64,000 nucleotides of DNA from Athripsodes cinereus (lineage: Eukaryota > Arthropoda > Insecta > Trichoptera > Leptoceridae), in assembly GCA_947579605.1 (NCBI GenBank), contig OX388306.1, positions 6,262,001 through 6,326,000 of the forward strand, written 5' to 3'. Position numbers and translations under genes: made by a program. Every line of letters starts with the position of its first letter. Within the stretch, counting starts at the first letter, position 1. The notes beneath the pieces are model-generated. The model saw only the letters and a program-made list of their open reading frames with translations, was not told the origin of the DNA and searched no databases. Positions 1 to 11,819 of the stretch are shown piece after piece.

Positions 1-2330
1 TAAATACACTCAAAAGTAAAGAAATCAAATTTAAATTCATTATACTTGTACCTACCTAGCGTGCGTGTCACGCAGGCTGTAGATGTATTTATGTATGGTT
101 TGAAGTGAAATGATCATAGACCTCAATATTGCTGGAAGAGGCTTAACAAGACAGATTTGAATAATTACCAATAATTCTTTACTCATATGCTGGAATTGTT
201 AATTTTATGATATGTAATGTATGTAATGTTATGTCTACGATATTTCCAGGGAATGTCAAACTTTCCAGCGGTTTCCAAACTTTAACAATTTAAAGAAATA
301 ATTGTTATTGATTTTTTTTCGAGTCTTATCAAAGGACAAGACTTCCAAACAATTTTTTTTAGTGTCCAATGGTTCCCAACTGTTGAGGTTTGATGTTACA
401 AAGGTTGGCAAACTTTTTTTTGAACACTAAAAAAAAAAAAAAACAGTAGAATCTCAAAATGTCTGAATCATCGTTCATAGCAACGCTGCGAATAATTTTT
501 CAAAAAATTGGCACCTCGTTTCATCAAGTCTCAGGTTCACCGAATCATATCCCCTAACGTATACGAGCTATGCGATGTAGATACTGGAGCAATGGGAAAC
601 TATCATGCTAAGGATATCATTAAGTTCTGAGTCCTAGGTATGTGTTTCTCCAAAATTTTGTTGTTATATTTCATTCTGAATGTAAATCCATCCATGTAAA
701 ATTGAAATTTTGATAATGTAAAGAATTTATGTAAAAATGTAATGTTTTCTTGGGCTGCAATTTTAATGAATAAAAAGAACTATGTCTATACATCACAGGT
801 CAATGTTAATAGCGAATTTTGTATGTAATAAAAATGTTAGACTCTCAAAAGAAATTATATTTACAGTCATAGTGATGTTAAAGGAATTATCTTTCTTTCT
901 TCTTTAAAGCAAAATAAATTATAATACTGTTAATAGTCTAAAATTTGGTATTTCTACTCTTCAAGTACTTGTAACTTTTGCAGCCCATGTTATTGTAAAC
1001 TTTTAGTTAAGAAAACTCATAGAGGCTCTTCAAGGTTCCGCTTCTGTGAGAATTTTGAATTGTTCGAACCTTGTGGCGCCCTTAAAAAATTTTTTTTTTG
1101 TATGTTTTGATCATCTTTTTGTTTGCGCCCGTGGATGCATGAAGTTGCCTTTATCATCTCATATGCTAGCCGTTTTCATTAGCAACGTGTTCACAATAAT
1201 CTGAACCCATCCACTGTCGCAGACAAAAGTCATACAACATGATAGTCTTAAGGAATTTTGTACTGTATAACTGATGTAATTTTGACCCTCCAGTATACGA
1301 AAGTATACGAATTCTTTTGTTGTTTTCCTTGAATTTTTGCGTGAACTCCTGATTCACTGAGTTAAGTGGTAACTGATTTATTTATTTGTTTATTTATATA
1401 TCTATATATTTCAAGGTGTAAAAGTAGAAAGTATGTCAGATTGCGCAATAAATGATGAAGTATGAAAGTGTGTGAAAGGTTACCACTAATTCTCTTAGTA
1501 TATCAAATCATTAATGCTAAATCTTAAATTGAGGATCAAGGTCGCATCAGTCAAATTAAAAAATAAGTTTATTGTTTTTAATCTTTAGTGTGCATGGTTT
1601 TGTAATTAAATTATATGGCAAGGTTTCTCACATGGTGTGAACCTGCTGGCCATTTTGCGGCAATTTTACTGTATGGAATGCGTACCCTTGCAGTAATTTC
1701 TATTTGCCTAGTATGAATGTTAAGGAGTCATTGGATGATTCGCCATCTTCCATGTACATCTCCTGGGTTAGACTGATATAGAGATATGACTAACCGTCCT
1801 ACCCTAAAACAATCAGTTCTAACTCAAATTTATTTTAGTTAAATTTTCAATTTTTAATGCCCGACAAGCTTATTGTCCAAGTGAGGTTTGAGGACGCTCA
1901 AACAAAGAAAATTCATACAGGTCGCTTAGAGAAGCTCTGCGCGATAGGTTTGGTACCTGATATTAACCATTTGCCTGTATGAAATTGGTGGGAAGTTTCC
2001 ACAAAAGAAAAATGCTATAGGGTAAAGGATTACCGCCCTTATAATAGAGGTAGATCAGATATAATTGTAATGGATACCTCCTCTTGGAGTAAGGAAAAGT
2101 GTTTGGGAAATTGTTGAAGGTTTTGTTATATAATGTAAAAGAATTTTTTTTTTGTTTTGTCTTAAGCATGTAAAGGTTTACCTAGAAGTATGGCGAGAAC
2201 ATTGTCTACGATCCCGTTTCCGCGACCTGTTCTGTCGGTGCATCTTCCTGGTCCCTTGCTTGCTTGAGACATGTCTATTTGTAAGGAATAATTAAGAATT
2301 TGTTACTAATGTCTGTTATGATAATTTGTA
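1..2330. other. AT-rich stretch without recognisable gene
   Basis: I see no coding region, RNA gene or bounded transposon here. It holds homopolymer A/T runs (for example near 350 and 430) and T-rich simple sequence near 1380. The short open frames in it have no recognisable motif. It is probably decayed repeat or intron sequence. Confidence 0.6.
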
Positions 2331-2333
2331 TCC

Positions 2334-2445
2334 TTGTTTTGACACTCACAGTGTTGTAAAATCTATTTTGTTTTGACACTCACAGTATTGTAAAATCTTT
2401 CTTATCTTTGACACTCTTAGTTCTGTAGAATCCTTCTTGTTACTG
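2334..2445. repeat. Short tandem repeat, about three 34-bp units
   Basis: A unit beginning TTTGACACTCACAGT recurs with starts near 2341, 2375 and 2410, a period of 34-35 bp. The third unit is more diverged and a fourth is only hinted at. No coding potential is evident. Confidence 0.7.
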
Positions 2446-2509
2446 ACTTTGAAACTTTTCTTTTTTTTTTATTCATTTTTTTTCTTTAAAAGACAACTTG
2501 AGATGGTGT

Positions 2510-2925
2510 CATGGGACCCTTATAATTTAATATCCAAAAAATGGTACTTGTGTTGCCATCTATCGAAATCCTGTGAAAGCCCTGGCCCCTATCTAGAGAA
2601 ATCGTAAATACCTTTTGCTATTATCATAAAAACAGATTCCTTCTTCTTGATCCTTTTCCGGGAGTCAGCCATTTTGGCCAGTCTCCTGCTATCCGCCTTA
2701 GAATAGACATAGCAGGGGCTCGCTCCAAAAAAATGTCTCTTCTCTTCTACAAAATACTGTGAGTGTCGCTTTTATAATGTAATTCAGTGTTAAAAAACTG
2801 TGAATTGTTTTGTTTGGTGTAATAATAATCTGTGTAACCATATTCTTCGTCAATAAACTGATCATACAACATCATGTTAGTGTTTCCTTAGCACAACCAC
2901 CACAATAAATTTACCCAACGATAAA
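2510..2925 (+). mobile_element. Possible solo LTR
   Basis: This block differs from its surroundings in having GC-richer segments, a TATA-like CTTTTATAATG near 2770 and a CAATAAAC polyadenylation-like word near 2852, an order expected in an LTR (promoter, then poly(A) signal). I could not fix TG...CA ends or a target duplication, and no second copy lies in the window. The call is weak; it could be a unique sequence or another repeat's 3' end. Confidence 0.2.
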
Positions 2926-2989
2926 CCCTGAGAGAGTCACTGAAATCTGCCGACTATGGGAGAAATGTTACAGTTTGAGTGTTACAATA

Positions 2990-3365
2990 TCTACCAGGAG
3001 GGGTAGGCAGAGAGAACGGAACGCTATATAAATCTATCCTTACAAACTTCTTTCGATTCCTCCACATTCATCCAGTTTATCATACATGTTCGCCGATTTC
3101 TTTTACTCAACACGCGACCGTCCTTTAGGATTTAATCCACGTGCTCAAGCCACGTGGTTCTTGGCCGTCCGCGCTTCCTCACACCTCCTCTTGCAGACAA
3201 ATACATCCTTTTCGTCATTATTTCATTTTGCATTCGCTCAACATGTCCAAACCATCTCAATTTATTTACACGCATTCTATCCACAACACTCTTCTCGCAC
3301 CCGCTCATTCTCCTGATATCCTCATTCTTCACTCTATCTCGCAACGTTTTACCAACCAATCTTCT
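2990..3365 (-). pseudogene. LINE A 3' fragment (non-LTR retrotransposon)
   Basis: On the minus strand this encodes the C-terminal tail of a LINE reverse transcriptase: VGKTLRDRV, then RMRVNKLRWFGHVERM, then KRGRPRTTWLEHVD, closely matching the copy at 20541-21171. The reading frame holds for about 75 codons (3132-3359) and the remaining 3' part is shifted. The RT catalytic core is absent, as expected of a 5'-truncated dead copy. Its 5' side runs into a tandem duplication at 3324-3520. Confidence 0.8.
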
Positions 3366-3520
3366 TTGTATACTATATAGCAGGTTTCAGGCTATAAAGG
3401 GCAGACTGGAATTAATTTAGATTCATTCTTCACTCTATCCCGCAACGTTTTACCAACCAATCTTCTTTGTATACTATATAGCAGGTTCCAGGCTATAAAG
3501 GGCAGACTGGAATTATTTAA
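3324..3520. repeat. Two-copy tandem duplication, about 101-bp unit
   Basis: The segment from ATTCTTCACTCTAT to GGCAGACTGGAATTA occurs at 3324-3415 and again at 3425-3515 with only a few differences. The unit straddles the LINE A 5' truncation point, so the duplication arose after the LINE inserted. Confidence 0.85.
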
Positions 3521-3894
3521 AATTCAGATTTATTTAAAATTCATAAATTAGTTAAATTTCAGAAGATGCAGAATTTTAGAAAACCTATGTAACATGACCA
3601 ATCTTTCCCTGGTAAATTTGTAAAATACTCCTTAACAAATTGGAGGAGATCGTGAAATATTTCAAATTCTTGTTCTAGATCGAAAATCTGGCGACAAGGG
3701 GGTAGAAATTTTGAGTGAAAGTGAAACTCTCAAAACTGAAACTGTTATGTTTATGAAACAATATTAGTGTGAAAACGGGCGAACATTTTGTCCAGGGGGA
3801 CTTTCACTCTAGTCCTAGGCCTCTTAAAAAGACATCACCTTGCACTGAGACCGTAACAGATTTTGGACAAGGAAAACAAGATATACCTATAGTA

Positions 3895-4015
3895 AGTTAT
3901 TCCACTGTTGACTTTATTAATTTACTTAGCGGTTTTCAAGAACTTCCGCTCTCATCGTCAGGCAAAAGTAAAGACTTTAAAGACGTAAATTAATAAAGTC
4001 AAGAGTGGAATAACT
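3895..4015. repeat. Inverted repeat, 31-bp arms, 59-nt loop
   Basis: Arm 3895-3925 (AGTTATTCCACTGTTGACTT...) is the reverse complement of 3985-4015 with a single mismatch. No target duplication is obvious. It could be a tiny foldback element or the centre of a decayed MITE. Confidence 0.75.
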
Positions 4016-4382
4016 ATATATCTCGTTTTTTTCATAAAGTATTAATTTAATTCTATTAACATTATAATATTTAATTTTTCCTTGTCCTCAAATTGATATT
4101 CTGTCCAATATATTTATACTTACAAACATTTTATTGAATTTATTCTCACTATGGATAAAGAACCTTGAATCTATTTTCGTATGAAGGACTTGCCATAGCA
4201 ATATCAATAATATTTCTATATTATGTCTTATAATATTGTACCCATACTGATTTAATAATATTACTGAACGTTGTTATGTGACAAGTTCTATGGTAGTCTG
4301 AGTAGATTATAATGAATCTATAATCAAATTGGTAGGTACCTAATTAGTTTTTAGAAGAATTATTGATAATTATGTTAGAAAT

Positions 4383-4520
4383 AAATTCAAATTCAAATAT
4401 TTTTATTTAAATAAAATTTACAATTTAATAATATTACATACACACCTTATTACTAAAAAAACACATTTATTACATATTTGACCCTCAAAATTGAGCAGTG
4501 CTCGTGCTTTGAGGGTTTAA
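4383..4520 (-). mobile_element. LINE 3'-end fragment, reverse orientation
   Basis: Starts with AATTCAAATTCAAATATTT followed by a T-rich stretch, the reverse of a LINE tail. A related block begins at 37143 in the same orientation. No coding sequence remains. Confidence 0.45.
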
Positions 4521-4618
4521 ACATATTTCATATAATTTACACAAAACAATAGCGCTTACCAAAAAATAATAAAAACAAACACATATCTACAATACAAATA
4601 GCAACAATAGGGTAGACT

Positions 4619-5030
4619 TCACCCCGTGGGGTTCCCGGGAAAGAATATGTCTTCCGCTCTCTTCTTAAAGTTTTCCAGTATCTCATAAAAGGCAAGTTTT
4701 TCGTAAAACCTCATGAATAAAACAATTGATATCTACCATTAAGTGTTGAGGCATGTAACTCATTCTGAATTTCCTCATCTTTTGTTGCCAAGGAAAGGAA
4801 AATCATTATAGATACGACCTTGGGTTGCACTGGTTCGCTGCGTGTTTGACTCTTGTGTTCGACAATTTGTAAATAGGATTATTATATTGAGTATATTTGT
4901 GTTAATATAAATATCCGTGTCGTAATTTAAAAGAACCTACACTATTGTAAACAGGCACAGTTTACAATACTTGGCGTTAGTCCGCTTGCTACCCCACTAA
5001 TGGGATATGTTGTGATGGTATAGTATAGTA
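4619..5030 (+). mobile_element. SINE1 copy with internal insertion
   Basis: The head (CCCCGTGGGGTTCCCGG, then TAAAAGGCAAG and CGTAAAACC) and body occupy about 4619-4810. The tail (TAGTCCGCTTGCTACCCCAC..., TGATGGTATAGTATAGTA) is at 4967-5030. Roughly 150 bp of unrelated sequence separates the halves. The tail is the one shared with LINE A. Confidence 0.7.
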
Positions 5031-5132
5031 AATTAGATTTATGTAGATATTATATATACATAAATTTATTTATTTATTTATTTGGAAACGTTTTATTAAT
5101 AGACAGTTATACAATACAAATGTGACAATAAA

Positions 5133-5282
5133 TACATACATACATACATACATACCATCACGCCGCTTCCCTCGCGGGGTAGGCAGAAAGGATCGAGCGC
5201 CACTTCCTTCTATCCTTGCATACATCTTTCGCTTCCGTCACTGTCATACAATTCCTCATGCATGCTCTCCTGTTCAACAATT
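5133..5282 (-). pseudogene. LINE A 3' fragment with (CATA)n tail
   Basis: The minus strand reads NRRACMRNCMTVTEAKDVCKD and ends in LSAYPAREAA with a stop near 5158, matching the end of the 11470-11812 copy. The tail is a TATG microsatellite, seen as CATA on the plus strand at about 5133-5155. Only about 40 codons survive. Confidence 0.85.
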
Positions 5283-5289
5283 CAACAAG

Positions 5290-6675
5290 GACAATAAATA
5301 GCCTGGTATTATTAAAGTAGCTTTCTTCATGAAAATCCTCAAACAAAGAAAAATAAGAAAATGTTTGTAGAAAGATAAAAAGTGACTATTTGATGTTTTT
5401 AATATTAGGTAGGTATCTGATTTTTTTAATTAAAATAAATTTAATCAGAATTCTATTGAACATACTTTGACAGGTTTCAATGACGTCATAATGATGTTCA
5501 CATTTCAGAGACACACAAATAACTTTTTTATTCTTATTACTTTTTTACATTTACATTGTGATCAACGCTGACACACACATATACTTCTTCAAATGTCAAA
5601 AATAAATAAAAAAATGAATAAAGTGCACATTCAACTCTGTGTTTTGTGTTTAGTTTTAAAGCTTTAATTTTTTTTAATTTTGTTTTTTTATTTATTTACT
5701 TCAAACTTGTTATAGCTTATATACCATAATAAACGAAACAATAATTGTGCAAAATTAAAGCCAATTACAACTTAAGTTAACTTATGTTATATTTTAAAGA
5801 TTAAGTAAATCCATAGACAAAGAATTTTAAACTCATTACCGAGACACAACTCAATGTGCATTAGGTCTTTACACGACACATTACAGACTCCCCTCTTTAA
5901 GTTAAACAATTCAAGTTTATATATAATATAATAATATATTGTGTATAGTTGCGTTTAACCCATTAACAACGCCAGACACTTTTAACAGTATGTATGTACG
6001 CCAAACAGCAATAGTGGTAGTAGTCAGCTTTGCTGGTACGGCATTAGCAGCTGTCAGAATGATTGAGGTAGGGTTGCCAAGAAGACAACCAAGTGAACAA
6101 TTTGACCGAGCGAAAGAGCGGTGCAGCAGGGTGGGGTTAAGGATCTATACCGTCTCATGTACAAAATAAGGAAAAAATATACGTAAAAAAAATGTCTATC
6201 TATGATTCATAACATTTCTGGAGTGTGCAGGCGCTGTTTACAGCTGCCGCCACGCGTCACCATAGCTCTTGGATAAATACCCGTTTTTACCGTTCATATT
6301 GATCCTATAATTCTCAGTTTTCGTGTGTATTGCAAAATAAAATCGCGCAGTTTTTATGCATTATAAATGTGCATCATCTCCTAATTTTAATCGAGTTTTG
6401 TGTTAAATTTAATATCTAAGAACGACAACTTCATTTATCAACAGCATTCTTAAATCCAAAGATATTGTGTTCTGAACAACCGTTTCTGAGAATTACGGTC
6501 TAGTGTATTATTATCTAGTGTCCTGCAATGTGTAACAGAGACAGCAACACAACATCGCCACCCACAACACATAGCGGGGGAAAGTGAAAATAAAACTTCA
6601 GAACGCGAGAGTCGCTGATAAATACTTTATATGAATGTGTATATCAATCTATAATACACATGGGTAACACAAACA
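5290..6675. other. Gene-free AT-rich stretch
   Basis: No motif-bearing ORF, RNA gene or bounded transposon was recognised. The open frame at 5939-6169 has no familiar motif and no homologous copy here. Confidence 0.55.
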
Positions 6676-6679
6676 AAGA

Positions 6680-6807
6680 TATTAACATTCAAGAGCAAAC
6701 TGAAGACATCGCTCGTCCAACAGAGCTTCCTGCGCCCTTGAAATGGATTCTCCATTAAACGGCGCTGAAGAAATCATCCATCATCATCATCATCATCATT
6801 TCTAATC
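6680..6807 (+). pseudogene. LINE D 3' fragment with (CAT)n tail
   Basis: Contains the LINE D C-terminal signature (FKSKLKTS-like), a stretch reading GCGCCCTTGAAATGG, then GGCGCTGAAGAAATC and a run of CAT triplets at about 6778-6800. The same order (KLKT, CGCCCTTGAG, GGCGCC) is seen at 8733-8957. Confidence 0.7.
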
Positions 6808-6809
6808 TA

Positions 6810-7710
6810 AATTTCATCTGAGCCCCATTACGAATTATGAGTTTTAATTTGCTGCGGAGTAAATGGAATTCGACTATTTATATAGCGCCTCTGTCGAAAA
6901 ACCGATTGAACTCTTAAATTACTACTACAGTACTTATATCGTCACGACATTATATTATCTTACAAGTGGGGTTGCTAGCAGATCAGCCCCATGTTGTGAA
7001 CATGCAAGCTGTTCTCTCCGCGCCAATAAATATTAAGACGTTCAGGATGGGTGGCAAACTTCATCGCTGAATTTAAAATGTATAATGTCCTTTTCTTTTT
7101 CGTACACCTGCTTTTTACTGAAACTCAAAAATTTATGGAAAAAAGTGACCGGGTGCTCAACAAACACATAGCATAATATCTTAAATTTCTGTACTGAATT
7201 GGTGAATATGCCTTAACTTCCTTATTTAAATAGCTATTTGTTGCACAACGTTTGCTGTACAGTTTCTCTGAACAAAAATGAAAGTGTGATTGACGAATGT
7301 TAATTTATTGTTTTAATAAACTGCGTGAGTTTGTCACATTTTACAACCGGAGCGCTAGAATTTTCTAATAAAAATTTCAACTATTCAACTAAGAATCGAA
7401 CTCAAGAATATTTTTGAACAGATAAGATATATATTTTTATGTAACTAAGAAAGCCAATTCACAACATTGATTGAATCGATGACTTTGTCGATTATCCAAT
7501 ATAAACGAATTTTCAAGAAAGTACACACTCGCGTTACAAGTTCCCTTAAGCAGAAAACTTAAGCTGAATTGTGCGAAGATATAAAAGCAGTGAGCTCCTT
7601 GTGAGCTGAATACTGATGTTATCTCTTTTATATTATGACGGAATAAAAAATAACCACACTTATGCTCATTACCAGATTCTAAGCTTAAAAATATATTTCT
7701 CCTCTTAGTT
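6810..7710. other. Gene-free stretch
   Basis: AT-rich sequence with no feature I can support. Confidence 0.5.
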
Positions 7711-7712
7711 TC

Positions 7713-7875
7713 TCCGGGTTAGTTGGAAGATATGGCATTCTAGCGATAAACTCGCCCTCTGTACATTGAATAGTAAAACTGATATTTTTATGATACTTTG
7801 TTTTGATTTGAAATATTGTAACCAATGTGTGAAACAGTGAAAAATAAAACAAATAAATAAGTAAGTTATTACTAT
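7713..7875 (+). mobile_element. LINE F 3' end
   Basis: Contains GTTAGTTGGAAGATATGGC, GATAAACTCGCCCTCTGTAC and an A/T-rich end with repeated AAATAAATAA, the same order as at 28600 and 42998. It resembles the non-coding 3' end of Jockey/CR1-type LINEs; the clade is an inference. Confidence 0.6.
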
Positions 7876-7879
7876 CGCT

Positions 7880-8720
7880 TCTAGAACCTCCAGTTACACC
7901 AATCCAAGCTTTCATTATAATTATACTGCTTACAGCTGTTTTGTCAGGTTCTTTTGGAGTGATCCATTGACCATCAGCCCTCTACTAAAAGTTAAATTGA
8001 AAAAAAAACACAGTATTCGGAGACTCTCAACTCCATCATTAGGCGATTAGAAAAAGCAACAGAAGTGTTCGGAGATGTCAGATTATAATATGATATAAGG
8101 AAGACCGCAATAAGACAGTAGATGCAAGTTGATTGAAATAGGAATGAGTGAGCTTTCCAAAGAGGAGCCTAAATTAGTACTGAAATAAATATCTGAAAAA
8201 GAAGGAGTGTAAATTTAGATTTTTTCCCTATCTAGATTAATATTTTTTTAAACAGGTCTCATATTTCACTAAACACCCAAAGTATTTTTTTATATCAAGT
8301 GATAATTTATTGAGTTTCACGCATATTGATGGCCCATTAAGGGTAACATAACCACTTACCCCTAGATGTTACTGGAATGAACCTCCTATATCATCTTAAC
8401 TGTCAAACATAATATATTATTCTTGAAAATGCTCAGCGATTACGCAAATATGTTTTATGATAAAGTAATCTCAAGAATAATAACTACCTTAATGTTCCTT
8501 TAAGAAGCTATGATGGAAATGAATAATAATATGTAGAACTATACAACCTTATGAGTCAATATTCATTTTGCGATAAAATATAACATATTAATAAAAGTGC
8601 CCTGTCGAATGCGCTATGGAGGATATTTTGGACGCGTCTCCACGTGCTGTCCGTTTTACACAGTTTGATTGGTTTTCTAGGTTTTGATACAAAGAAAAAT
8701 ATTGATAGAAGTGGACATGG
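7880..8720. other. Gene-free stretch
   Basis: No gene or bounded repeat recognised. Confidence 0.5.
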
Positions 8721-8732
8721 CTGAAGAGACTA

Positions 8733-8957
8733 TTGCAAGCAGCTTCTACCGCTGTCAACAAAGTTATAGAACCCAACAGGGCAAACGCTTCTAAATTTTC
8801 AAAGAATAGCTTCAGCGTTGCGGGGCCAACTGCCTGGAACCGATTACCAGCGGATTTAAGACAGAACCAACCTACTGCCACATTCAGGAGCAAGCTGAAA
8901 ACATTGCTGTTCATGAAAAGTCACGGCGCCCTTGAGATTGTCACGGATTATTATTAA
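8733..8957 (+). pseudogene. LINE D ORF2 C-terminal fragment
   Basis: The frame reads NKVIEPNRANASKFSKNSFS, then VAGPTAWNRLPADLRQNQ, then TFRSKLKTLLF and a stop. The pattern 'aWNrLP..lR...t...Fr.kLKt.lF' is typical of the extreme C-terminus of LINE reverse transcriptases of the CR1/RTE-like group. The copy is 5'-truncated and lacks the RT catalytic core. The longest relative here is at 53604-53973. Confidence 0.8.
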
Positions 8958-9014
8958 ATGGCGCCAAATACAAATTGCCCCATATTATTAATTAAAGAAG
9001 GATAAAAGTGGTAA

Positions 9015-9566
9015 TTATACAATAGAAATGAGATCGTCGAGAAAGTGTGGTAAAAGTCTGAGATATCGTGTGCGTAACGGTACTATATGTAAGAGAGGAA
9101 TCTGGAATGGAAGTTGGTGTAAAATAAGTTACAATGGTTTGGGCCTGTGGAATGAATGAATGAGGACGGAATGACCAAGAAAATATATTTGTCTTATTTT
9201 ATTTTTATTTATTTTCCTTTATTGGCATTTCAACAGGTTTTTACATAAATATAGTATAAACAATTAGGTATAGTATTAACCCAATTACAGAATGCAATTT
9301 GTCTGAGAGGAATGTGCTCGGAGACGCGGTTGCCCAAGGACTAAATGGCAAGATCATTTAAACCAGATCCTACAGGATCGTCACGTGTTGAGCACATTGA
9401 ACAGGATAGCATGCATGTTTTTGTAGATTTTATATATTTTTCGGATATATTTGGCAGATACCTACGCACACATCACAGGTGAAAGATAAATTAATATGGC
9501 ATTCCATTCTCTCTGCCTACCGCATTTGGGACGGGTGTGAGGGTATAGATAGATAGATAGATTGAT
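9015..9566 (+). pseudogene. LINE A copy, interrupted and frameshifted
   Basis: Follows the LINE A C-terminus in order: KKIYL, then (after an insertion at 9195-9296) GARRRGRP-equivalent DNA, then QDRHVLSTLNR. It ends ...CTCTGCCTACCGC and GGGTGTGAGGG, with a (TAGA)n tail at about 9545-9565. The frame is broken several times. The tail shows that LINE A terminates in variable short tandem repeats. Confidence 0.75.
9195..9296 (-). mobile_element. Small retroposon inserted in LINE A, 8-bp target duplication
   Basis: About 102 bp flanked by ATTTGTCT at 9187-9194 and 9297-9304. On the minus strand it ends with CCAATAAAGG (poly(A)-signal-like) and an (AAATA)n-like tail, so it is a reverse-oriented retroposed 3' end. 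It interrupts LINE A between KIYL and the next codons. Confidence 0.75.
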
Positions 9567-9978
9567 TACAAGTTTAATTCGATAACAACTATTTCTTAAT
9601 ACGAGTATGTTCGATAACAATATGTTTGTATCAGTAATTCAATACACACTCTGCTTTATTATTTGTAGGGCCATAATATTAATGCTATCGTTCTTGCTTA
9701 TTTCCACTTATGTTAATAGAATAGGATATGGTTATCCCATTGAGAAATTCAAGGAACATTAACTAGAGTACTTAGAGCTTGTTCAATCTATTCAGGATAC
9801 AAAGTTTATTGTCACTCGACCTATTTATTGTCAACATAATAATATATTGTTAATTTGATTAAGATGAATCAAAGTACTTTTGTATTTGATAATAAATTAA
9901 GGGGGAGATGTTTCCACTATATGCCCCTGGATGTTTCAAGAACATTATTAGTTCCTTTTTTATCCAGTCAGTCTAGAG

Positions 9979-10176
9979 CAGTGGTTCCCAAACTATGGGT
10001 CGCGAGAAATTATAGAGTGGGCCCTGAGCATTAAGTAGTTCCATGACGCACTACTAGAGAATCTGAGCATTACCAATATTTATGACCACTTTTCTCTAAG
10101 AAAGCTAAAAGGTGGGTCCCAAGATTGGAAATTTTTGTTATATGGGTCGGAGCCCAGTAAACTTTGGGAACCACTG
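9979..10176. mobile_element. hAT-type MITE (198 bp) with perfect 8-bp TSD
   Basis: Ends are CAGTGGTTCCCAAACT and (reverse complement) CAGTGGTTCCCAAAGTTTAC. It is flanked by perfect GTCTAGAG duplications at 9971-9978 and 10177-10184. CAG-starting ends plus an 8-bp TSD are hallmarks of the hAT superfamily. There is no coding capacity, so it is non-autonomous. Confidence 0.92.
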
Positions 10177-10189
10177 GTCTAGAGGTTTT

Positions 10190-11050
10190 TTTTTCTTATC
10201 TGAGAAATTCGAGGTATACCTCAAAGTTGAGGCTCTGCAAAAGCCACTCGAAAATTAATACTCCCTTGATGTGCCCTTGGTGGAAAATCTCATACATTTA
10301 TACAACATATTATATAATTTTACAATCTTTATATATAGAAAAATAGGTTTATTTACTCAAGCCTCTCTTTCAATTACGTACGAATACGAGTGTTGTCTAC
10401 CTCACTTACGAGAGATTACAGTCCCTCAATTGTTTTTCATAAAATATTTAAAATATTACGATAAGTAGGTACTTGAAGTACATTACTTACACATAAAAAT
10501 ACTTGTACATCTTGCTAGTACTTGTATGAATTATATTATTTTGAACTAATCTTGTATGAATGTAATAAAGGGAACCTACTTAGATAATAATTGTTGTCGG
10601 CACTAAGTAATAAGAGTAGTATCTATATATATGGTGACCACACGGTTCACACTACTAACGATTCACTTTCGAGGAATGCTTCACAACTTTCAGTATTACA
10701 TACTAACTTGACACCATTACTAGAAAGAACTTCGTACTATATAATAATTGTTACTGCTATTTATACTAGGAATAAAATCACATTCTGAAAAGAACAGTGA
10801 TCGGTAACAATAATTATAAATCGTAAAGATTTTGTTTTAGGTACAAGATGTTTTTAATTTCTCAAACAGTGACCGGAATAGAATAAAACTACAATTGTCC
10901 TAGAAAAGACAATTATTACATATTTGTATTTTTTCACCTGTAAGATATTGTTGCTACTACTACTATACCATCAAGGCAGATCAGCTGCATCTAATACACA
11001 TTCGAGATATCCGCTCCGTGCCAACAAAAAATAAAATGTAGGTATATGGA
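10190..11050. other. Gene-free stretch
   Basis: No supported feature; short open frames here lack motifs and start codon context. Confidence 0.5.
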
Positions 11051-11054
11051 TGTA

Positions 11055-11155
11055 TAAGTGTCTGTGTGTGTGTGTGTGGATGGATGTGTATGTGGGTGAG
11101 TGTGTTTGTGTCTGTGGATGTATGTGTGAGTGCGTGAGCGTGTGTGTGTTGTGTC
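11055..11155. repeat. GT-rich microsatellite
   Basis: Imperfect (GT)n mixed with GGATG and GTGAG words over about 100 bp. Confidence 0.85.
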
Positions 11156-11469
11156 ATATATGATTGAATGATTAAACAGAGTAAAGAAAATAACTAAAGC
11201 ACTTAAAGTAAAGAATGCTTAAGTTCTGAGACAAAAAAGGTTAAAAACTGGTTCAGTCTGCCTTGATACATCCAATAATCCTTTCGATACATACAAATTT
11301 TTAGTTACTTACTTACTAACTACTAGCCCTCTTCTCTCCACTACTGGATACAAGCCTCTCCAAATCTTTTCCATACTTTTTGATTTCGAGCAACACGATA
11401 CCATTTTTTCCAAATTTTAGTCAACGCAAGAGAATTTTCTGGGCTGAAGTCTTTTTTTTCTGATGAATT

Positions 11470-11812
11470 ATATACAAACATACATACCATCACGCCGCTT
11501 CCCTCGCGGAGTAGGCAGAAAGGATCGAGCGCCACTTCCTTCTATCCTTGCATACATCTTTCGCTTCCCTCACTGTCATACAATTCCTCATGCACGCTCT
11601 CCTGTTCAACGTGCTCAACACGTGACCGTCCTGTAGGATTTGATTTAAATGATGTTGCCATTTAATCCTCGGACGTCCACGTCTCCGAGCACCATTCCTC
11701 TCAGCCAAATATATCTTCTTAGTCATTCTGTCCTTATTCATTCTTTCCACGTGCCCAAACCATCTTAACTTATTTACATTCATCCTTGTTATTACACCAA
11801 CTTTCATTCCAC
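11470..11812 (-). pseudogene. LINE A ORF2 C-terminal fragment
   Basis: The minus strand reads RMNVNKLRWFGHVERM, then KKIYLAERNGARRRGRPRIK, then NRRACMRNCMTVREAKDVCK and LSAYSAREAA with a stop, an uninterrupted run of about 100 codons (11490-11807). It then passes into GCGGCGTGATGGTATGTATG and a TATG tail. The DNA-binding-like tail is intact but the RT core is missing. Its 3' end, TACTCCGCGAGGG...GGCGTGATGGTATG, is the stretch SINE1 imitates. Confidence 0.88.
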
Positions 11813-11819
11813 GAATTGA

